Below are positions 52,980 to 64,000 of a stretch of DNA of 64,000 nucleotides, one piece after another. A program made the translations under genes and the position numbers. Source of the DNA: Actinernus sp. WN-2022 (lineage: Eukaryota > Cnidaria > Anthozoa > Actiniaria > Actinernidae); the NCBI GenBank assembly GCA_030867875.1, contig JAOWCC010000577.1:152450344-152514343 (forward strand), in the 5' to 3' direction. Under the pieces are notes generated by a model, which worked only from the letters and a program-made list of their open reading frames with translations, had not been told where the DNA came from and ran no database searches. How positions within the stretch are numbered: position 1 is the stretch's first letter; every line of letters starts with the position of its first letter.

Positions 52980-53122
52980 TCCTGGAAGCGTTAATGTGAA
53001 CTTGACAATATACTTTGGTGCACTGAACTTCACTGATATCATGTTATTGGAAACGGCTCTCTATAAAAACGGAACAATAATGGCGTTACCTGTCTCAGTG
53101 GTCTCTATGTCTTCTACAACAG
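52980..53122 (+). CDS. SEA domain, exon c with cleavage-type motif
   Basis: Acceptor ctgttgcag, donor ACAG|gtaagg, phase 2 in and phase 1 out. It begins SPGSVNVNLTIYFGALNF and continues DIMLLETALYKNGTIMALPV. The PGSVNV segment matches the SEA autoproteolysis motif G-SVVV (cut between Gly and Ser in mucins and GPCRs), followed by the hydrophobic beta strand. SEA domains near a membrane let the ectodomain stay non-covalently attached after self-cleavage. Confidence 0.8.
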
Positions 53123-53385
53123 GTAAGGAACCGTTAACATAAATATTATGGGTACTGATATAGTCGGAAATTTTAACATATCAGGCAGCGCTATGATACA
53201 CATGAGCCGAAATCCCTGCCGGTTTAATTTCCAAATATATTCTAAAAAAACATTACACAAAAATGGGAGCAAAATCGCTAGTACTGCGTACCTTTTTTAT
53301 TTTCATGACCTTTTTTTAATTTTCAGGTGGCAAGGGTATTTTCCTAAGCCGTGATTGACATTTATTTTTTGTCGGCGGGAAAAGC

Positions 53386-53652
53386 CTGGTACTCATCTGC
53401 CGCAGGCACGTCGCCGGCATTTGATTTGCCGCAGGCAGATGTATGTTCTCTTTTCTATTGCAGAGAAGCCGAAGCTACCGCTGATGTGCCTGGGTACTTC
53501 AGCTGAGTTCAACTTCACAGCCATGCAGGCGGCAATCCCGGCTTGCCGGCGGTAGAAAATTGTTATGAGAACACGAGCATCGCCGGTATGCCTGTGACGT
53601 ATGCCTGTGACGTATGCCGGCGACGTGCCTGCGGCAGATGAGAAGCAGGATC
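53386..53652. mobile_element. GC-rich foldback element (CTCATCTGCCGCAGGCACG ends)
   Basis: CTCATCTGCCGCAGGCACGT then CGCCGGCA on the left, mirrored by TGCCGGCGACGTGCCTGCGG then CAGATGAG on the right. Open frames across it follow from its composition. Confidence 0.8.
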
Positions 53653-53879
53653 TTTCCGAGTAAAAGAGAATATCATTCACGTCTCACGAAGATACCTATA
53701 CCACTCTAGCCACAGGAGAACCAGGCTAAATGTCGAAATCGTGCGTGATTTATTCTATTCCCGCGGTGAACCGTGATTGGTGTGCGATTTTGTTTGTGAA
53801 ACGAGAAATAGCACCTTTTCCACATAACATGTAACTACAACATCGAGTTTTAAACGCAATCTTTTATCAAACCTGCCTA

Positions 53880-54003
53880 TAGACCAGTTTACGGTTCATG
53901 CGCAGTTGTTCAAATCTTTTGTTTAAACTGGCAGGCCATCTGCCTACCCGCCAAATGAACAAAGGATTTGTACAACTGCGCATCGACCGTAAACTGGTCT
54001 ATT
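53880..54003. mobile_element. Short foldback element (AGACCAGTTTACGG ends)
   Basis: ATAGACCAGTTTACGGTTCA on the left, mirrored by CGACCGTAAACTGGTCTAT on the right. About 124 bp, perfect outer 14 bp. Confidence 0.8.
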
Positions 54004-54696
54004 GAGCGTTAAAAACTGAGTTTTGTGCCGAGCTAAAATCGATTTTAGCAAAGATTTCACGATATTTGTGTTGCTTTTTGAATCGTGAAAATTACATTGG
54101 AGTGTTAATTAATCCAAAGCGTAAATTTAAAACAAATTTCTCTCGTCATTCAAGGCTAGACCTGAATATGTAACACCAAACTTAAAGGCGATGTGTCATG
54201 ATTTTGCGCATGTCTGGAATAAATGTTCGATTGGTGGCTATTAATTGGCTTCAATATGCAATATTTTCCTTGAAGACTAGACCTACGCACAGTTTGTTAA
54301 TCATGTTTGCACATTTACTTTGATTTCATCCATCCCACACGTGTGTTAGAATAGTCAGTTTATGAAAACTACTGAAAACAAATCGTTCCGACCCGGAACG
54401 TAAAGGCGTGTCCCTCACCGTGAGACAGCGCAGTCGAATGGCTGACTAACTTTACAAAGAAAGACAAGAAACTAAGTTTGTGCCACGCTAAAACAGTTCT
54501 TAATATTGGTCAAGTTTATTTTAATTTATTTGTGTTTGTTTGTTACTAATAAGATAATAATTAGTGTGTTAATCCAAAGCGAGAAATGGAATTCAAATTG
54601 GTCTGCAGGGATAGGTTTTGGCGCTTTTTCAAATATTACGAGACAATTAGAAAAAAAACCTCCTAATAAAAATATATATATAATGTCTCTCGACAG
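54004..54696 (+). other. Intron before FN3-1, nothing recognised
   Basis: AT-rich. The 89-codon frame at 54506-54775 overlaps the FN3 exon in another frame and is not supported. Confidence 0.45.
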
Positions 54697-54993
54697 TTTC
54701 CGTTTCTCCGCCTCAAATATTTATTACTGTGATTACCCCAATGTCTGTTCTGGTCAGCTGGACTTCTGTACTTGAGACCCAAACCAAAGGATTCTTCCAA
54801 GGCTATCGCATTCTCTACAGGAAAACCTTGATTGATACAACCTACAAGATGCACACGGTTATAGGACAGTCTAACAGCACTGTTATTGGGAAATTGTTGC
54901 CAGCGACTAATTACACTTACCGGATACTTATATATTCATTATCGGGAGACGGACTTATTTCCAGTCCTACCTATTCTATATCTGCCGAGGATG
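54697..54993 (+). CDS. Fibronectin type III module 1
   Basis: Acceptor ctcgacag, donor GATG|gtaaga, phase 1 to phase 1, exactly 99 codons. It reads VSPPQIFITVITPMSVLVSW then GFFQGYRILYRKTL and LLPATNYTYRILIYSLSGDG. The P-P-x(n)-W, G-Y-x-I-x-Y and L-x-P-x-T-x-Y motifs are classic FN3. One exon per module. Confidence 0.88.
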
Positions 54994-55720
54994 GTAAGAC
55001 ATAGTAATGATAATAGTTAGAATCCCATAGCACGACTCAAAATCGCGCGCTGATTGGCTAACGAAGCGTTTAATATTTTGTGGAATTCAACGGTTTGAAA
55101 AGCTGTATTCAACGATGTACAGGAAGCCCGCGCGTAAATATTTTGTTTATTTTTATTATCGCGAACAGAGAAACAAATCATGTTAAAATTACAAACCAGG
55201 ATATTCACAAAGTTAACAGTAGTCAAAGAACGTGAAAATTATATATCTTTTATTTCGTTTTTCACGAGAAATGATATGTTTTGGCCCTCGACTGATCGCA
55301 TGAACAAGAGCGACTCTAGCTAATCCGAGGAATCGACAAAATCGACAAATTCTGGACAGGGGCTTCGTGGATTTGCTGATTTAATTAATGTAATATTCAC
55401 ACAGAGAAGCTAAATGACTGAAAACAGTAAAAACAGGACGAAAAGCACGGCTACAGAACGGTACTAAAATCGTGGTACAAGGAAAATTTTGGAAACGAGT
55501 GGACTCAACACAAGTATTAAACATTCAACAGTTTAAAAACAGGCTTATTTATTGTGAGACAGAAATTGAGCATTAACATTTGGTACTGAATTTGCTTATA
55601 AAGTAAGGAACACTGGCTTAATACTAACAAGATTATGCGTATACTTGTGCTGCAGCTCTTCGGTTTGTCAGGTTCAGTTTAGATTTTCACTTATCGACAA
55701 CTGGTTTCAACAGGCCGCCG
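54994..55720 (+). other. Start of the 5.1-kb intron after FN3-1, nothing recognised
   Basis: AT-rich. No gene or clear repeat seen before the palindromic region at 55721. Confidence 0.45.
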
Positions 55721-57088
55721 GTTTTCTACACAGGGAGTCCCTAACCGATACTAGAATATTGGAAGATTGGATAGAAACGTTAGTTTTTATGCGTGTGGGT
55801 TGCCTGTGGTTTCTTTGCCGCGCGAGAGTGGTTGTGAATTTATCGTAGTCTGTTTGTTTTTATCCCAAAATTGTTCATTCGCAGCATAAAATTCGGACAA
55901 TAAAGTTATCTGGCTGTAAAATGAACCAGCTAAATGTGTAGCTTATTTATTATTCTGTAGTCTGCATTAGTTTTAAGACACCGGATAATGTTTTGAGCGA
56001 GATTTAAGCGTTTGAGTTCATCGATACCTGTTCGCTGATTTTCGCTATTTGATCCAAAAATTGTACTTTCTCATCCGAAAAATGGACAATAAAGTTATCT
56101 AGCTGTAAAACAAACTCGCTGAGTGTGTAGCTTATTTATTATTCTGAAGCCTGTATTAGTTTGAAGATATCGGAGAACGTTTTGAGTGAGATTTAAGCGT
56201 TTGAGTTCACGGACACCTGTTCTCTCATTTTCACTACTGTATAAGTATTAGAAAGGGAAGACACGGTGAGCCGAGGTTTTTACTTTTTGACTGCAACGTA
56301 TAACCCCACGGAGAACGACGAGACATGCCTTACCATATCCTAGAAGGGAGATACGTCACGCGACATTTTTCGTGACTCATAACGACTCAACCCCTTAGTA
56401 ACCCCGAAGGGATTTTTTTGTCAAACTAAATGTTCCTGGTACCTCCCCTACTGAGTCGTTTTTTGGTCAACAACGTTGCAGCGAAAAAGTAAACACCTCG
56501 GCTCACAAAAACGAAAATGAAATGTGTTCAAATGTTGTCCTAAACTATAAGGCTTGCCAAAAAATTCACATCAGGAGTGAGAAAATGCTTAAACAACTCA
56601 CGCATGTGATTTGAATTAGAGATTATGAAATTTGCAAAGGACTTCTGGTCGGTTTTCTGAACGCTGTGTTTTCCCTTTCAATACTTTACAGCAAGGCGAT
56701 CGGCAGCGAAAATCAGCGAACAGGTATCGGTGAACTCAAACGCTTAAATCTCGCTCAAAACATAATCCGGTGTCTTAAAACTAATGCAGACTACAGAATA
56801 ATAAACTGATCTACACATTTAGCTGGTTCATTTTACAGCCAGATAACTTTATTGTCCGAATTTTATGCTGCGAATGAACAATTTTGGGATAAAAACAAAC
56901 AGACTACGATAAATTCACAACCACTCTCGCGTGGCAAAGAGTTTGCAGGGCTTTTACAGGGCTTTCGTAGCTCTGACCGTTTCGTATTTGCAAAGAAACC
57001 ACAGGCAACCCACACGCTTCAAAACTAACGTTTCGATCCAATCTTCCAATATTCTAGTATCGGTTAGAGACCCCCTGTGGTTTTCTAA
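55721..57088. mobile_element. 1.4-kb palindromic element with internal duplication
   Basis: Left ACCGATACTAGAATATTGGA, mirrored on the right by TCCAATATTCTAGTATCGGT-type sequence (about 57040-57066). TATCCCAAAATTGTTCATTC (55862) is mirrored near 56872. The left arm contains a direct duplication of about 180 bp (55865 and 56050). A smaller inverted repeat, GAGCCGAGGTTTTTACTTTT with AAAAGTAAACACCTCGGCTC, lies near the middle. Confidence 0.7.
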
Positions 57089-58253
57089 ATCTTTCACAAA
57101 CATTCACAATTTTGTCTCCAGTTAATGCACTTTCGTTTTCTTGTTAAAGATTAGATCGAAATTAAGTGTACCTAAATAAAATACAGGTGTTTTCATGCAT
57201 AAGAATCCAGTTTTGATGTCGGAAAACCAAATTTTGTGAGCAACGACTACACTTTTAGTTGAACATCGTGTCTAATTTTAGCTTGATTCCTATTCGCTCG
57301 TTAGTTTACCGCGTAATGGGTTCCTGGCGCGTGGCGAGAATTTCAGCAGTATATTCTTTATTTATTTTCGTAAATCACTAGATGCAATGGGATTCAAAGA
57401 AAATTCATTGCCCGACTCGGGAATTCCACGTTAAATTTCACTTTTTAACGTGGAATTCCCTCGTCAGGCAATGAATTTACCTATAACATTAGTATGTAAC
57501 TTAATTTTCATGTTATACTTCTTGAGTGTGTATAAGGTAAACATTTAAAAAAGTCCCTGGTGATAGTATATATAGCACTAAACAACACACTCTTGATGAC
57601 TAGTCCAGAGAAAAACAGTGAGTTGTATTTCCCAAGAATTTCGATATTTCCCGAGACGGTGTTCTGTTATATAGTCAAGTTTTACTAGAGGCAAAGTTGT
57701 GCATAAATACAGGACCTACCTGGTACAAGCGAGATTTGTCGTCTTCTCTTCGGGAAGCTGTTTTACGACACAAAGCGGCATTTTTAATAGTGTCTTTCTT
57801 CCATCTTTTTTAGCTACCAATTTCTCTCTCACGGTTGATAAAGATGTGATTTCATTGGAACTGATTCCATTTCAAACGCTTTCTTTCGACGAAAAAGGTC
57901 AGCTTTTGATGAAGATCTAGACATTTTGGTAAACAAATATGTCCCGCCTTTAGCTAGCTAGTGGCGCACGCGACACCAGCGTTCAACAACTGATGCATTG
58001 TTACCTCTGACGTCACAGTTTTCAAACTTGTTGCCCGCGCGGGAAACAGTTTGTTTTGTTACTGATCAGGTGACCATAACTCAACCAGAGGGCGCACGTC
58101 ATATCTGGAAAACCTATGGCTAAATAACCATGCATTTTATAAAGGCCGAATAATCTATTCGCGTAATTGTTTGCATATATAGGAATGCCAACACAACTGT
58201 CAACAAATAGTCCAATTCATAGTTCTTGAAAGGTAACCAAGTCTCAGCCTCGC
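57089..58253 (+). other. Intron segment with one hairpin
   Basis: Holds a strong hairpin at 57402-57478 (ATTCATTGCCCGACTCGGGA and GGAATTCCACGTTAA, mirrored by TTAACGTGGAATTCCCTCGT and CAGGCAATGAAT). Nothing else recognised. Confidence 0.55.
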
Positions 58254-59500
58254 ATGGATACTGGAGTTGATCATGCACTGATACAAACCATCTTTCTATG
58301 AATATGGATATATTGTGATTATCATGCTAACTAGATACAAGCCATGGAGGATGGAGTTGATCCTGCACTGATACAAATCCTCTTTCTATGGATAGATTTT
58401 GATTATCATGCAAAAAAACAACATGTAGATACAAGCCGTGGAGGATGGAGTTGACCATGCACTGATACAAACCCTCTTTCTATGAATATGGGTAGATTAA
58501 ATGATTATCATGCTAACTAGATGCAAGCCATGGAGCATGGAGTTGACCCTGCATTGATACAAACTCTATTTCTGTGAATATGGATTGATTTTGATTATCA
58601 TGCTAACTAGATACAAGCCATGGAGGCTGGAGTTGACCCTGCACTGATGCAAACCCTCTTTCTATGAATATCGATATATTTTGATTATCAAGCTAACTAG
58701 ATACAAGCCATGGAGGATGGAGTTGACCCTGCACTGATACATACTCTCTTTCTATGGATATGGATATATTTTGATTATCAAGCTAACTAGATACAAGACA
58801 TGGAGGATGGATTTGACCCTGCACTGATCATACAAACCCTCTTTCTATGAATATAGATAGATTTTAATTATCATGCTAACTAGATACAAGCCATGGAGGA
58901 TGGAGTTGACCCTGTACTGATACAAACCCTCTTTCTGTGAATATGGATAGATTTTTATTATCATACTAACTAGATACAAGCCATGGAGATACAAACCCTC
59001 TTTCTATGAATATGGATAGATTTTGATTATCATGCTAACTAGATACAAGCCATGGAGGCTGGAGTTGACCCTGCACTGATACAAATCCTCTTTCTATGAA
59101 TATGGATATATATTGATTATCATGCTACCTAGATACAAGCCATGGAGGCTGGAGTTGACCCTGCACTGATACAAACCCTATTTCTATGAATATGGATAGA
59201 TTTTGATTATCAAGCTAACTAGATACAAGCCAATAATTGGAGGATGGAGTTGACCCTGCACTGATACAACTGAACCCTCTTTCTATGAATATCGATAGAT
59301 TTTGATTATCAAGCTAACTATAGATACAAGCCATGGAGGATGGAGTTGACCCTGCATTGACACAAACCCTATTTCTGTGAATATGGATTGATTTTGATTA
59401 TCATGCTAACTAGATACAAGCCATGGAGAATGGAGATGCAAACCCTCTTTCTATTAATATGGATAGATTTTGATTATCATGCTACTCTAGATACAAGCCT
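58254..59500 (+). repeat. About 90-bp tandem array (around 13 copies)
   Basis: Unit landmarks in order: ATACAAGCCATGGAGGATGG, AGTTGACCCTGCACTGATAC, AAACCCTCTTTCTATGAATA, TGGATAGATTTTGATTATCA, TGCTAACTAG. Spacing between copies is 90-98 bp, with a few truncated copies (for example near 58980 and 59425). Lies in the intron between FN3-1 and FN3-2. No coding frame survives. Confidence 0.85.
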
Positions 59501-59524
59501 CTAACTAAGCTGTCTCAACTACAT

Positions 59525-59600
59525 ACTCTGCTCTGACGAAGGGCTAGCGCTCGAAACGTCAGCTACATACGGCGGTTAGCATACCTAAATCGACTTTAGT
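59525..59600 (+). repeat. Conserved repeat with GCTCGAAACGTCAGC motif, copy 2
   Basis: CTGACGAAGGGCTAGCGCTC, GAAACGTCAGCTACATAC, GGCGGTTAGCATACCTAAAT; same block order as 41250-41345. It directly abuts the tandem array. Confidence 0.6.
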
Positions 59601-60095
59601 TGATTTTTGACCCATTATACCAGTGTCTCAACTACAGCGTCGATGTTAGCAAAGGCTTATTTACCTTTCGAAATGGCAGTGCGAGCACTATGGTTCGAAA
59701 TATGAGTTCGAGGTTTAATAAAAAGAAATAAATTGAAAGTAAAATACAAAAATTAACACTTGTTAATTAGATGACGTCTACCCAGGAATCGACCAGGCTT
59801 TTACTTACGCAGTCATGGGTCGCAGGACAATTTTTCATGATTTCAAAGAAGTATCGAATATAGAGTATTCTCTGTAAACCAAAAGTTGTTTCACAGAATT
59901 ACTCAAAAACGTGATGTAGAATCGATATTTATGATTAAGAAATAAACATTAGGTGTACTGTAATCAGATTTCAATCGCATTGTATTAACGCTTCAAAAAT
60001 CGTTTTTATAAACCTAAAGCGTGAGTTTACAACGTCTATGTACGACTAGAAAACGAATCCCTTTTATCCCTTGGTTTTATTATTTTGATTCACAG

Positions 60096-60398
60096 TTCCA
60101 CATGAAACTCCAAGTAATGTATTCGCTTTTAACACAAGTTCCAGTACTATAAATGTCACATGGATCTCTATCGATAATGATCATTGGTTCGGTTTACCAC
60201 TTGGATACCGTATCAACTACTCCTCGCCCGAGGTACCCACTGACCCCGTACTGAACATAACAGTAGCTCCAGAGTTCTCTATGGCTCAGCTGCAGTCTCT
60301 GAGGAAGTACAAACTCTACTGTATAACAGTGGCAGCGTTCACTTCACCTGGCGATGGAAATTATAGTGAGCCTGTGTGTGTACGAACTGCTGAATATG
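60096..60398 (+). CDS. Fibronectin type III module 2
   Basis: Acceptor gattcacag, donor TATG|gtatgt, phase 1 to phase 1, 101 codons. It reads VPHETPSNVFAFNTSSSTIN, VTWISIDNDHWFGLPLGYRI and LRKYKLYCITVAAFTSPGDG. P-S-N-V, V-T-W, G-Y-R-I-N-Y and the Y-x-x-x-V-A-A-F-T-x-x-G-x-G end are all FN3. Confidence 0.9.
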
Positions 60399-60472
60399 GT
60401 ATGTTTCTTTATTTATTATATTTTCTCATGTCAGCTAGAAGAGTCATTCGTAGTCAGTTGTGCCGTGGGTGA

Positions 60473-60501
60473 TCGGGGGGAGGGGGGAGGGAGGGGAGGG
60501 C
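60473..60501 (+). other. G-rich tract, possible G-quadruplex
   Basis: Five G-runs of 3 to 6 separated by single A or short spacers just after the FN3-2 donor. Intronic. Confidence 0.5.
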
Positions 60502-60689
60502 GTCGATCAAACCCCCATTTTCCTCGCTCCCTTTAAAGTATATATTAAGGCCCAAGTTATTATCATTAAAATGATTTTAGACATCGAGTAAAGTCGTATA
60601 GTAGTAGAATAAAAACCTTCAAAACCTTCATAATTCAAAGACGCAATACGCAAATCAAGAAATATTCTGCTATTATTATACGACTGTGC

Positions 60690-61110
60690 AAATACATGAT
60701 AAAACGAGTGCAAATATGCGAGCGTATTACACGGGTCACGAACAGGTTTGCACAGGTTTATTCAACACTTAAACGGTTTCGTAAGCGCGCGAGCCAATCA
60801 AAATGTAGCTGTTAGAGTAATAGCCAATCAGCTTTTAGTGCGCGAAAAAAAATTATTTTCAGCGCGAGCGCCTCCGACAATTGGCTTCCAAAAAAATTGA
60901 TAGCTTCTGCTCTCAAGATAGTTTCTTCAAACATAACTAAGGTATTAATTAAAGCTTCTTTTCCTGCTAGCCGTCGTATAATAAACAATTTATTACACGG
61001 AAAATTGTGTAATACGGCTGGGAATGTTTACTCGTCAATTTTATTTTTCTCGCCTTTCAAGCTCGAAAAAAATACCGTAAAAATACCCAGCCGTATTACA
61101 CAACTTTACG
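60690..61110. repeat. Intronic region with hairpin
   Basis: A hairpin at 61007-61104 (TGTGTAATACGGCTGGGAAT mirrored by ACCCAGCCGTATTACACAA). Surrounding sequence unassigned. Confidence 0.55.
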
Positions 61111-61320
61111 TGTGATAACCTCTTTATATTTCGAATTTTTAAATGAAACTATTTTCTGATTTAGAAATCATGTCACTGATATAGCTTCAAATATATCATA
61201 TATGTTTATAAAAGGTCATTTATTTCTACCAGCCGAAGTTTTTGTATAATAAATTATGACCGGATTCAAGTCAGCATATTCGAAATATAAATCTTTATAA
61301 CTCATACAAGTAGACGCAAC

Positions 61321-61592
61321 ACTCAAATCAACTATTCACTCAAATCAACTATTCACTCAAATCAACTATTCACTCAAATCAACTTTTCACTCAAATCAAC
61401 TATTCACTCAAATCAACTATTCACTCAAATCAACTATTCACTCAAATCAACTATTCACTCAAATCAACTATTCACTCAAATCAACTATTCACTCAAATCA
61501 ACTATTCACTCAAATCAACTATTCACTCAAATCAACTATTCACTCAAATCAACTATTCACTCAAATCAACTATTCACTCAAATCAACTGTTC
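61321..61592 (+). repeat. 17-bp tandem array, 16 copies
   Basis: ACTCAAATCAACTATTC repeated sixteen times in exact register with two single-base variants (third and last copy). It runs directly into TACTTGATGTAGAATCGATA, the inner end sequence of MITE-B relatives, as if the array expanded inside such an element. Confidence 0.9.
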
Positions 61593-62067
61593 AACTATTT
61601 ACTTGATGTAGAATCGATATTAATGATAAAATATGGGCTTATGTCCACTTTCAGAAGACAACAAAGAAGTTGGCAAATGATTTCTCATGTTACAGGATCC
61701 GCCCAGGTTGTGTGTCAGTACTGAGACAAGAACCTTCCCTTGACCTGACCTTCACTTTTAAAAGCTTTACTGAATTATTGAAATGGTAGTTTAATAAATA
61801 AAGCATTTTCGAGGTCTTGAAAATGCTGGTGACGTCGAATACAGCTTTCCAAGACATCAAGCTTGCATGCCTTTAATTTGTTAACATAACATATTAAAGG
61901 CCGATTTGTTTGACATTCTTCAGTCGCAGTCTCAACATGTTATCATATTTGGACATATGATTTGCCATGAGGGCTTTTAAAATATTTGGTCGTTAACTGG
62001 ATGAAAATCGTTTTATAAACCTATAGCTAGGGTATAATCATTTTTCAATGTTTTCTTTTACTTCTAG

Positions 62068-62358
62068 TTCCTAATGTTCCACCTCCAAACATTGTCATTC
62101 GATCTGTGAGCTCAACAAGCCTTATGGTGACCTCAGATCGAGTGCCGTATTCGAATCGCAACGGTATCATGCGTGGTTACGCTGTTAGCTGGAGTTCCCC
62201 TTACGGTAGTGGCAACATCACTTCATTCAACACTTCGGTCATAGCCATTGAGATAAAGGGTCTTAGAAAATACACATGGTATAATGTGTCCATGACGTCA
62301 TTTACACGTGTTGGATTTGGCCCTACCGCTCGGAACCTCGTAAGAACAGATGTAGACA
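62068..62358 (+). CDS. Fibronectin type III module 3
   Basis: Acceptor cttctag, donor GACA|gtaagt, phase 1 to phase 1, 97 codons. It reads VPNVPPPNIVIRSVSSTSLM then MRGYAVSWSSPYGSG, IKGLRKYTWYNVSMTSFTRV and GFGPTARN. The usual Trp of strand B is missing (LMVTSDRV), otherwise FN3-like. The open donor shows that the gene continues downstream. Confidence 0.85.
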
Positions 62359-64000
62359 GTAAGTGACAACAGAATTATAGTATTTTGTGCATAACATACA
62401 TTGTAGGAGGCGTTTTTAGTTTATTACTCGCTTGGTAACGAGAACCCTTCTTTTGTAATTGAACTGCTTTTACTTTTACTCTCTCTCTCTCTCTTGTCTT
62501 CTCTTACTAATCTTACAGCAAGTTGAAGTCGTAGGTTTAAGCTAATCCTGGATTAAAATTTACCTTTAGTTTGATTTGCTAATTGCTGCCTCGCTACGCT
62601 CGATTTAATTGTGTCTCTGGATGATTTGAGGCGGCGATATATACTGCCCATGCCAGCCTGCACGAGTTGTGTTTGTCAGTCGATAACCAATCAAAGCAAA
62701 TCAGATTACAGCAATAAGAAATGATGATGTGCCGAGCTCTGTCTTTTGAAATCGATATCTGATAAGAGCCAATCAAATCGAGATGCCGAAATACGACATG
62801 ACGTCATGCTAGCGCAGTTCACATATTGAGAATTTATAGCTTGCCTGCTTAGACAGTGTTTTCGTGAGTTTGGGTTAGTTCTTTGGTTCCATGTTTTTTC
62901 ATCATAAGACAAGTTCACGAACTTGATTTTTAACACCTTTCGAAAGAGATGTGTAAAGTTGTTCGGTTCAAACTCACTTTATGGCTCTCTTGACAACGTT
63001 TGAACGACTGTCAGCATTGTGTGTACTTGCAATCTTTAACTGGACTTCAGCTCAGCAAGCAACACAAATATTGAACCATTTATGGAAGTATTGAAGCCCT
63101 ATTTGGGGAATCGAAAAACCCGTAAGAGGATAACTCAGCGAGCAAAACTGAGCCCAGAAATATGTTTTTGTCTCTTTAATTTTATTGACATTTAAGTTAT
63201 TATTATGAGTTTTATTTACATGTACCTCAGTCGCTTACCACGGAAGGACGAGAATGTTCTTGTTTAACGTTGTTATTGTAATACTTTTGAGCAATAAATA
63301 CTGTCGACATTTTATAATAGCATTTGTTTTATATTGTGTAAAAACTGTAAATAGGGCCCAGGTGCACAGTGGGTGAATTTGGAGCTTATTTTGCGAAGAG
63401 ATCTATTGTACATTGATCAATGATGACAAAAAATGGTCATGTGAAATGCTTTGAATAATTTTGTAGGAATGAAACAATATGTTGTCTTCCTAGTTTCATA
63501 CTCTCCACCCATAAATCCTTCAAAACGTAATAACATCTTGTACAGTACTAATGTTTTGTTCTGAGGGACCGTTTCATTTGCATCAGCCCCCCTCTAATTA
63601 ATGACCAGCCCTTATGCAAAATTTATATTGCGTATATTATGGTGAAGACAATATTTCCTAATTAAGAATTGTTTTAACTACTGTATCTTGCCTATTTATA
63701 ACTATTTCAAATGAAAACACCCTACATACTTCATATATATTCCATGGAAAGGAAAAGAGGATCTTTAATTTACTCCTTTCATTCACTCTATCAACATACT
63801 CGGGAACATTCACTTACGATTAGTAACTTCTAGTTTAATCATCAACTACTGAATTGAGGTGGACTTATTGCTTGTGTAGAAATTAGGGGCAACTTAACTG
63901 TCATATTTACCTGTGATCTTAGATTGGCCTTTACTATAAGACTTAATCCCAAATTAGCACAACAGGGCCCTGGTTAGTCAATATTTTGTATAATAACTAC
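62359..64000 (+). other. Start of the intron after FN3-3
   Basis: No exon, RNA gene or clear element recognised up to the window end. Only a short (TC)n run near 62478. Confidence 0.5.

Noticed and set aside
53393..53680. 95-codon minus-strand frame
   Set aside because: Covers the GC-rich foldback element at 53386-53652 and mirrors its inverted ends.
61321..61592. CRISPR array
   Set aside because: Identical 17-bp head-to-tail units without spacers, in a eukaryotic intron; the 90-bp array at 58254 is also a plain tandem repeat.

Overview
The window looks like intron-rich nuclear DNA of an anthozoan cnidarian, most likely a stony coral. The reasons are mosaic ectodomain exons (fibrinogen-like, C-type lectin, MAM, laminin-G-like, SEA, FN3) in symmetrical phase 1, AT-rich introns packed with small foldback elements, tRNA-derived SINEs, several LINE fragments and intact DNA-transposon genes. 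The species call is inference; no database search was possible.

Backbone. Twenty-four plus-strand exons between 124 and 62358 form one consistent splice-phase chain (about 5.2 kb of coding sequence, about 1,736 codons). Neither the first nor the last exon of the gene is in view. Domain order: FReD-1 (124-1233), CTLD-1 (2137-2746), CTLD-2 (5551-7904), FReD-2 (18303-20144), second half of a LamG/concanavalin-like domain (25497-25883), MAM (35039-41045), WSC-like Cys-rich module (41426-41716), EGF-like module (42400-42498), complete LamG-like domain (43865-48310), SEA with a GSVNV autoproteolysis-type motif (49124-53122), and three FN3 modules (54697-54993, 60096-60398, 62068-62358). The picture is a large adhesion or lectin-type receptor ectodomain. 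A membrane segment, if present, lies beyond 64000.

Intron cargo. The 10.4-kb intron at 7905-18302 holds a decayed LINE on the minus strand. It is split by a 5,732-bp element (11127-16858) that is almost entirely one giant palindrome. Each arm carries a convergent gene pair (183 and 170 codons) and a hidden C2H2-type zinc-finger ORF. The outer ends are inverted, a 4-bp ATTT duplication flanks it, and the centre is a nested hairpin. I recognise no transposase, replicase or integrase in it; this is the best candidate for an undescribed system. The 9.2-kb intron at 25884-35038 holds a 7,525-bp transposon (26678-34202) flanked by TTAA, with inverted ends, inverted subterminal 21-bp minisatellites, an intact HECT ubiquitin-ligase gene and a convergent integrase-type DDE transposase gene. 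The intron at 44219-47989 holds a LINE 3' end and a 2.4-kb inverted-repeat element that carries a small signal-peptide ORF and has other elements nested in it.

The rest is introns with foldback repeats, SINEs, two sizeable tandem arrays (about 90 bp x 13; 17 bp x 16) and a curious ATTG/CAAT-rich tract near 51 kb.
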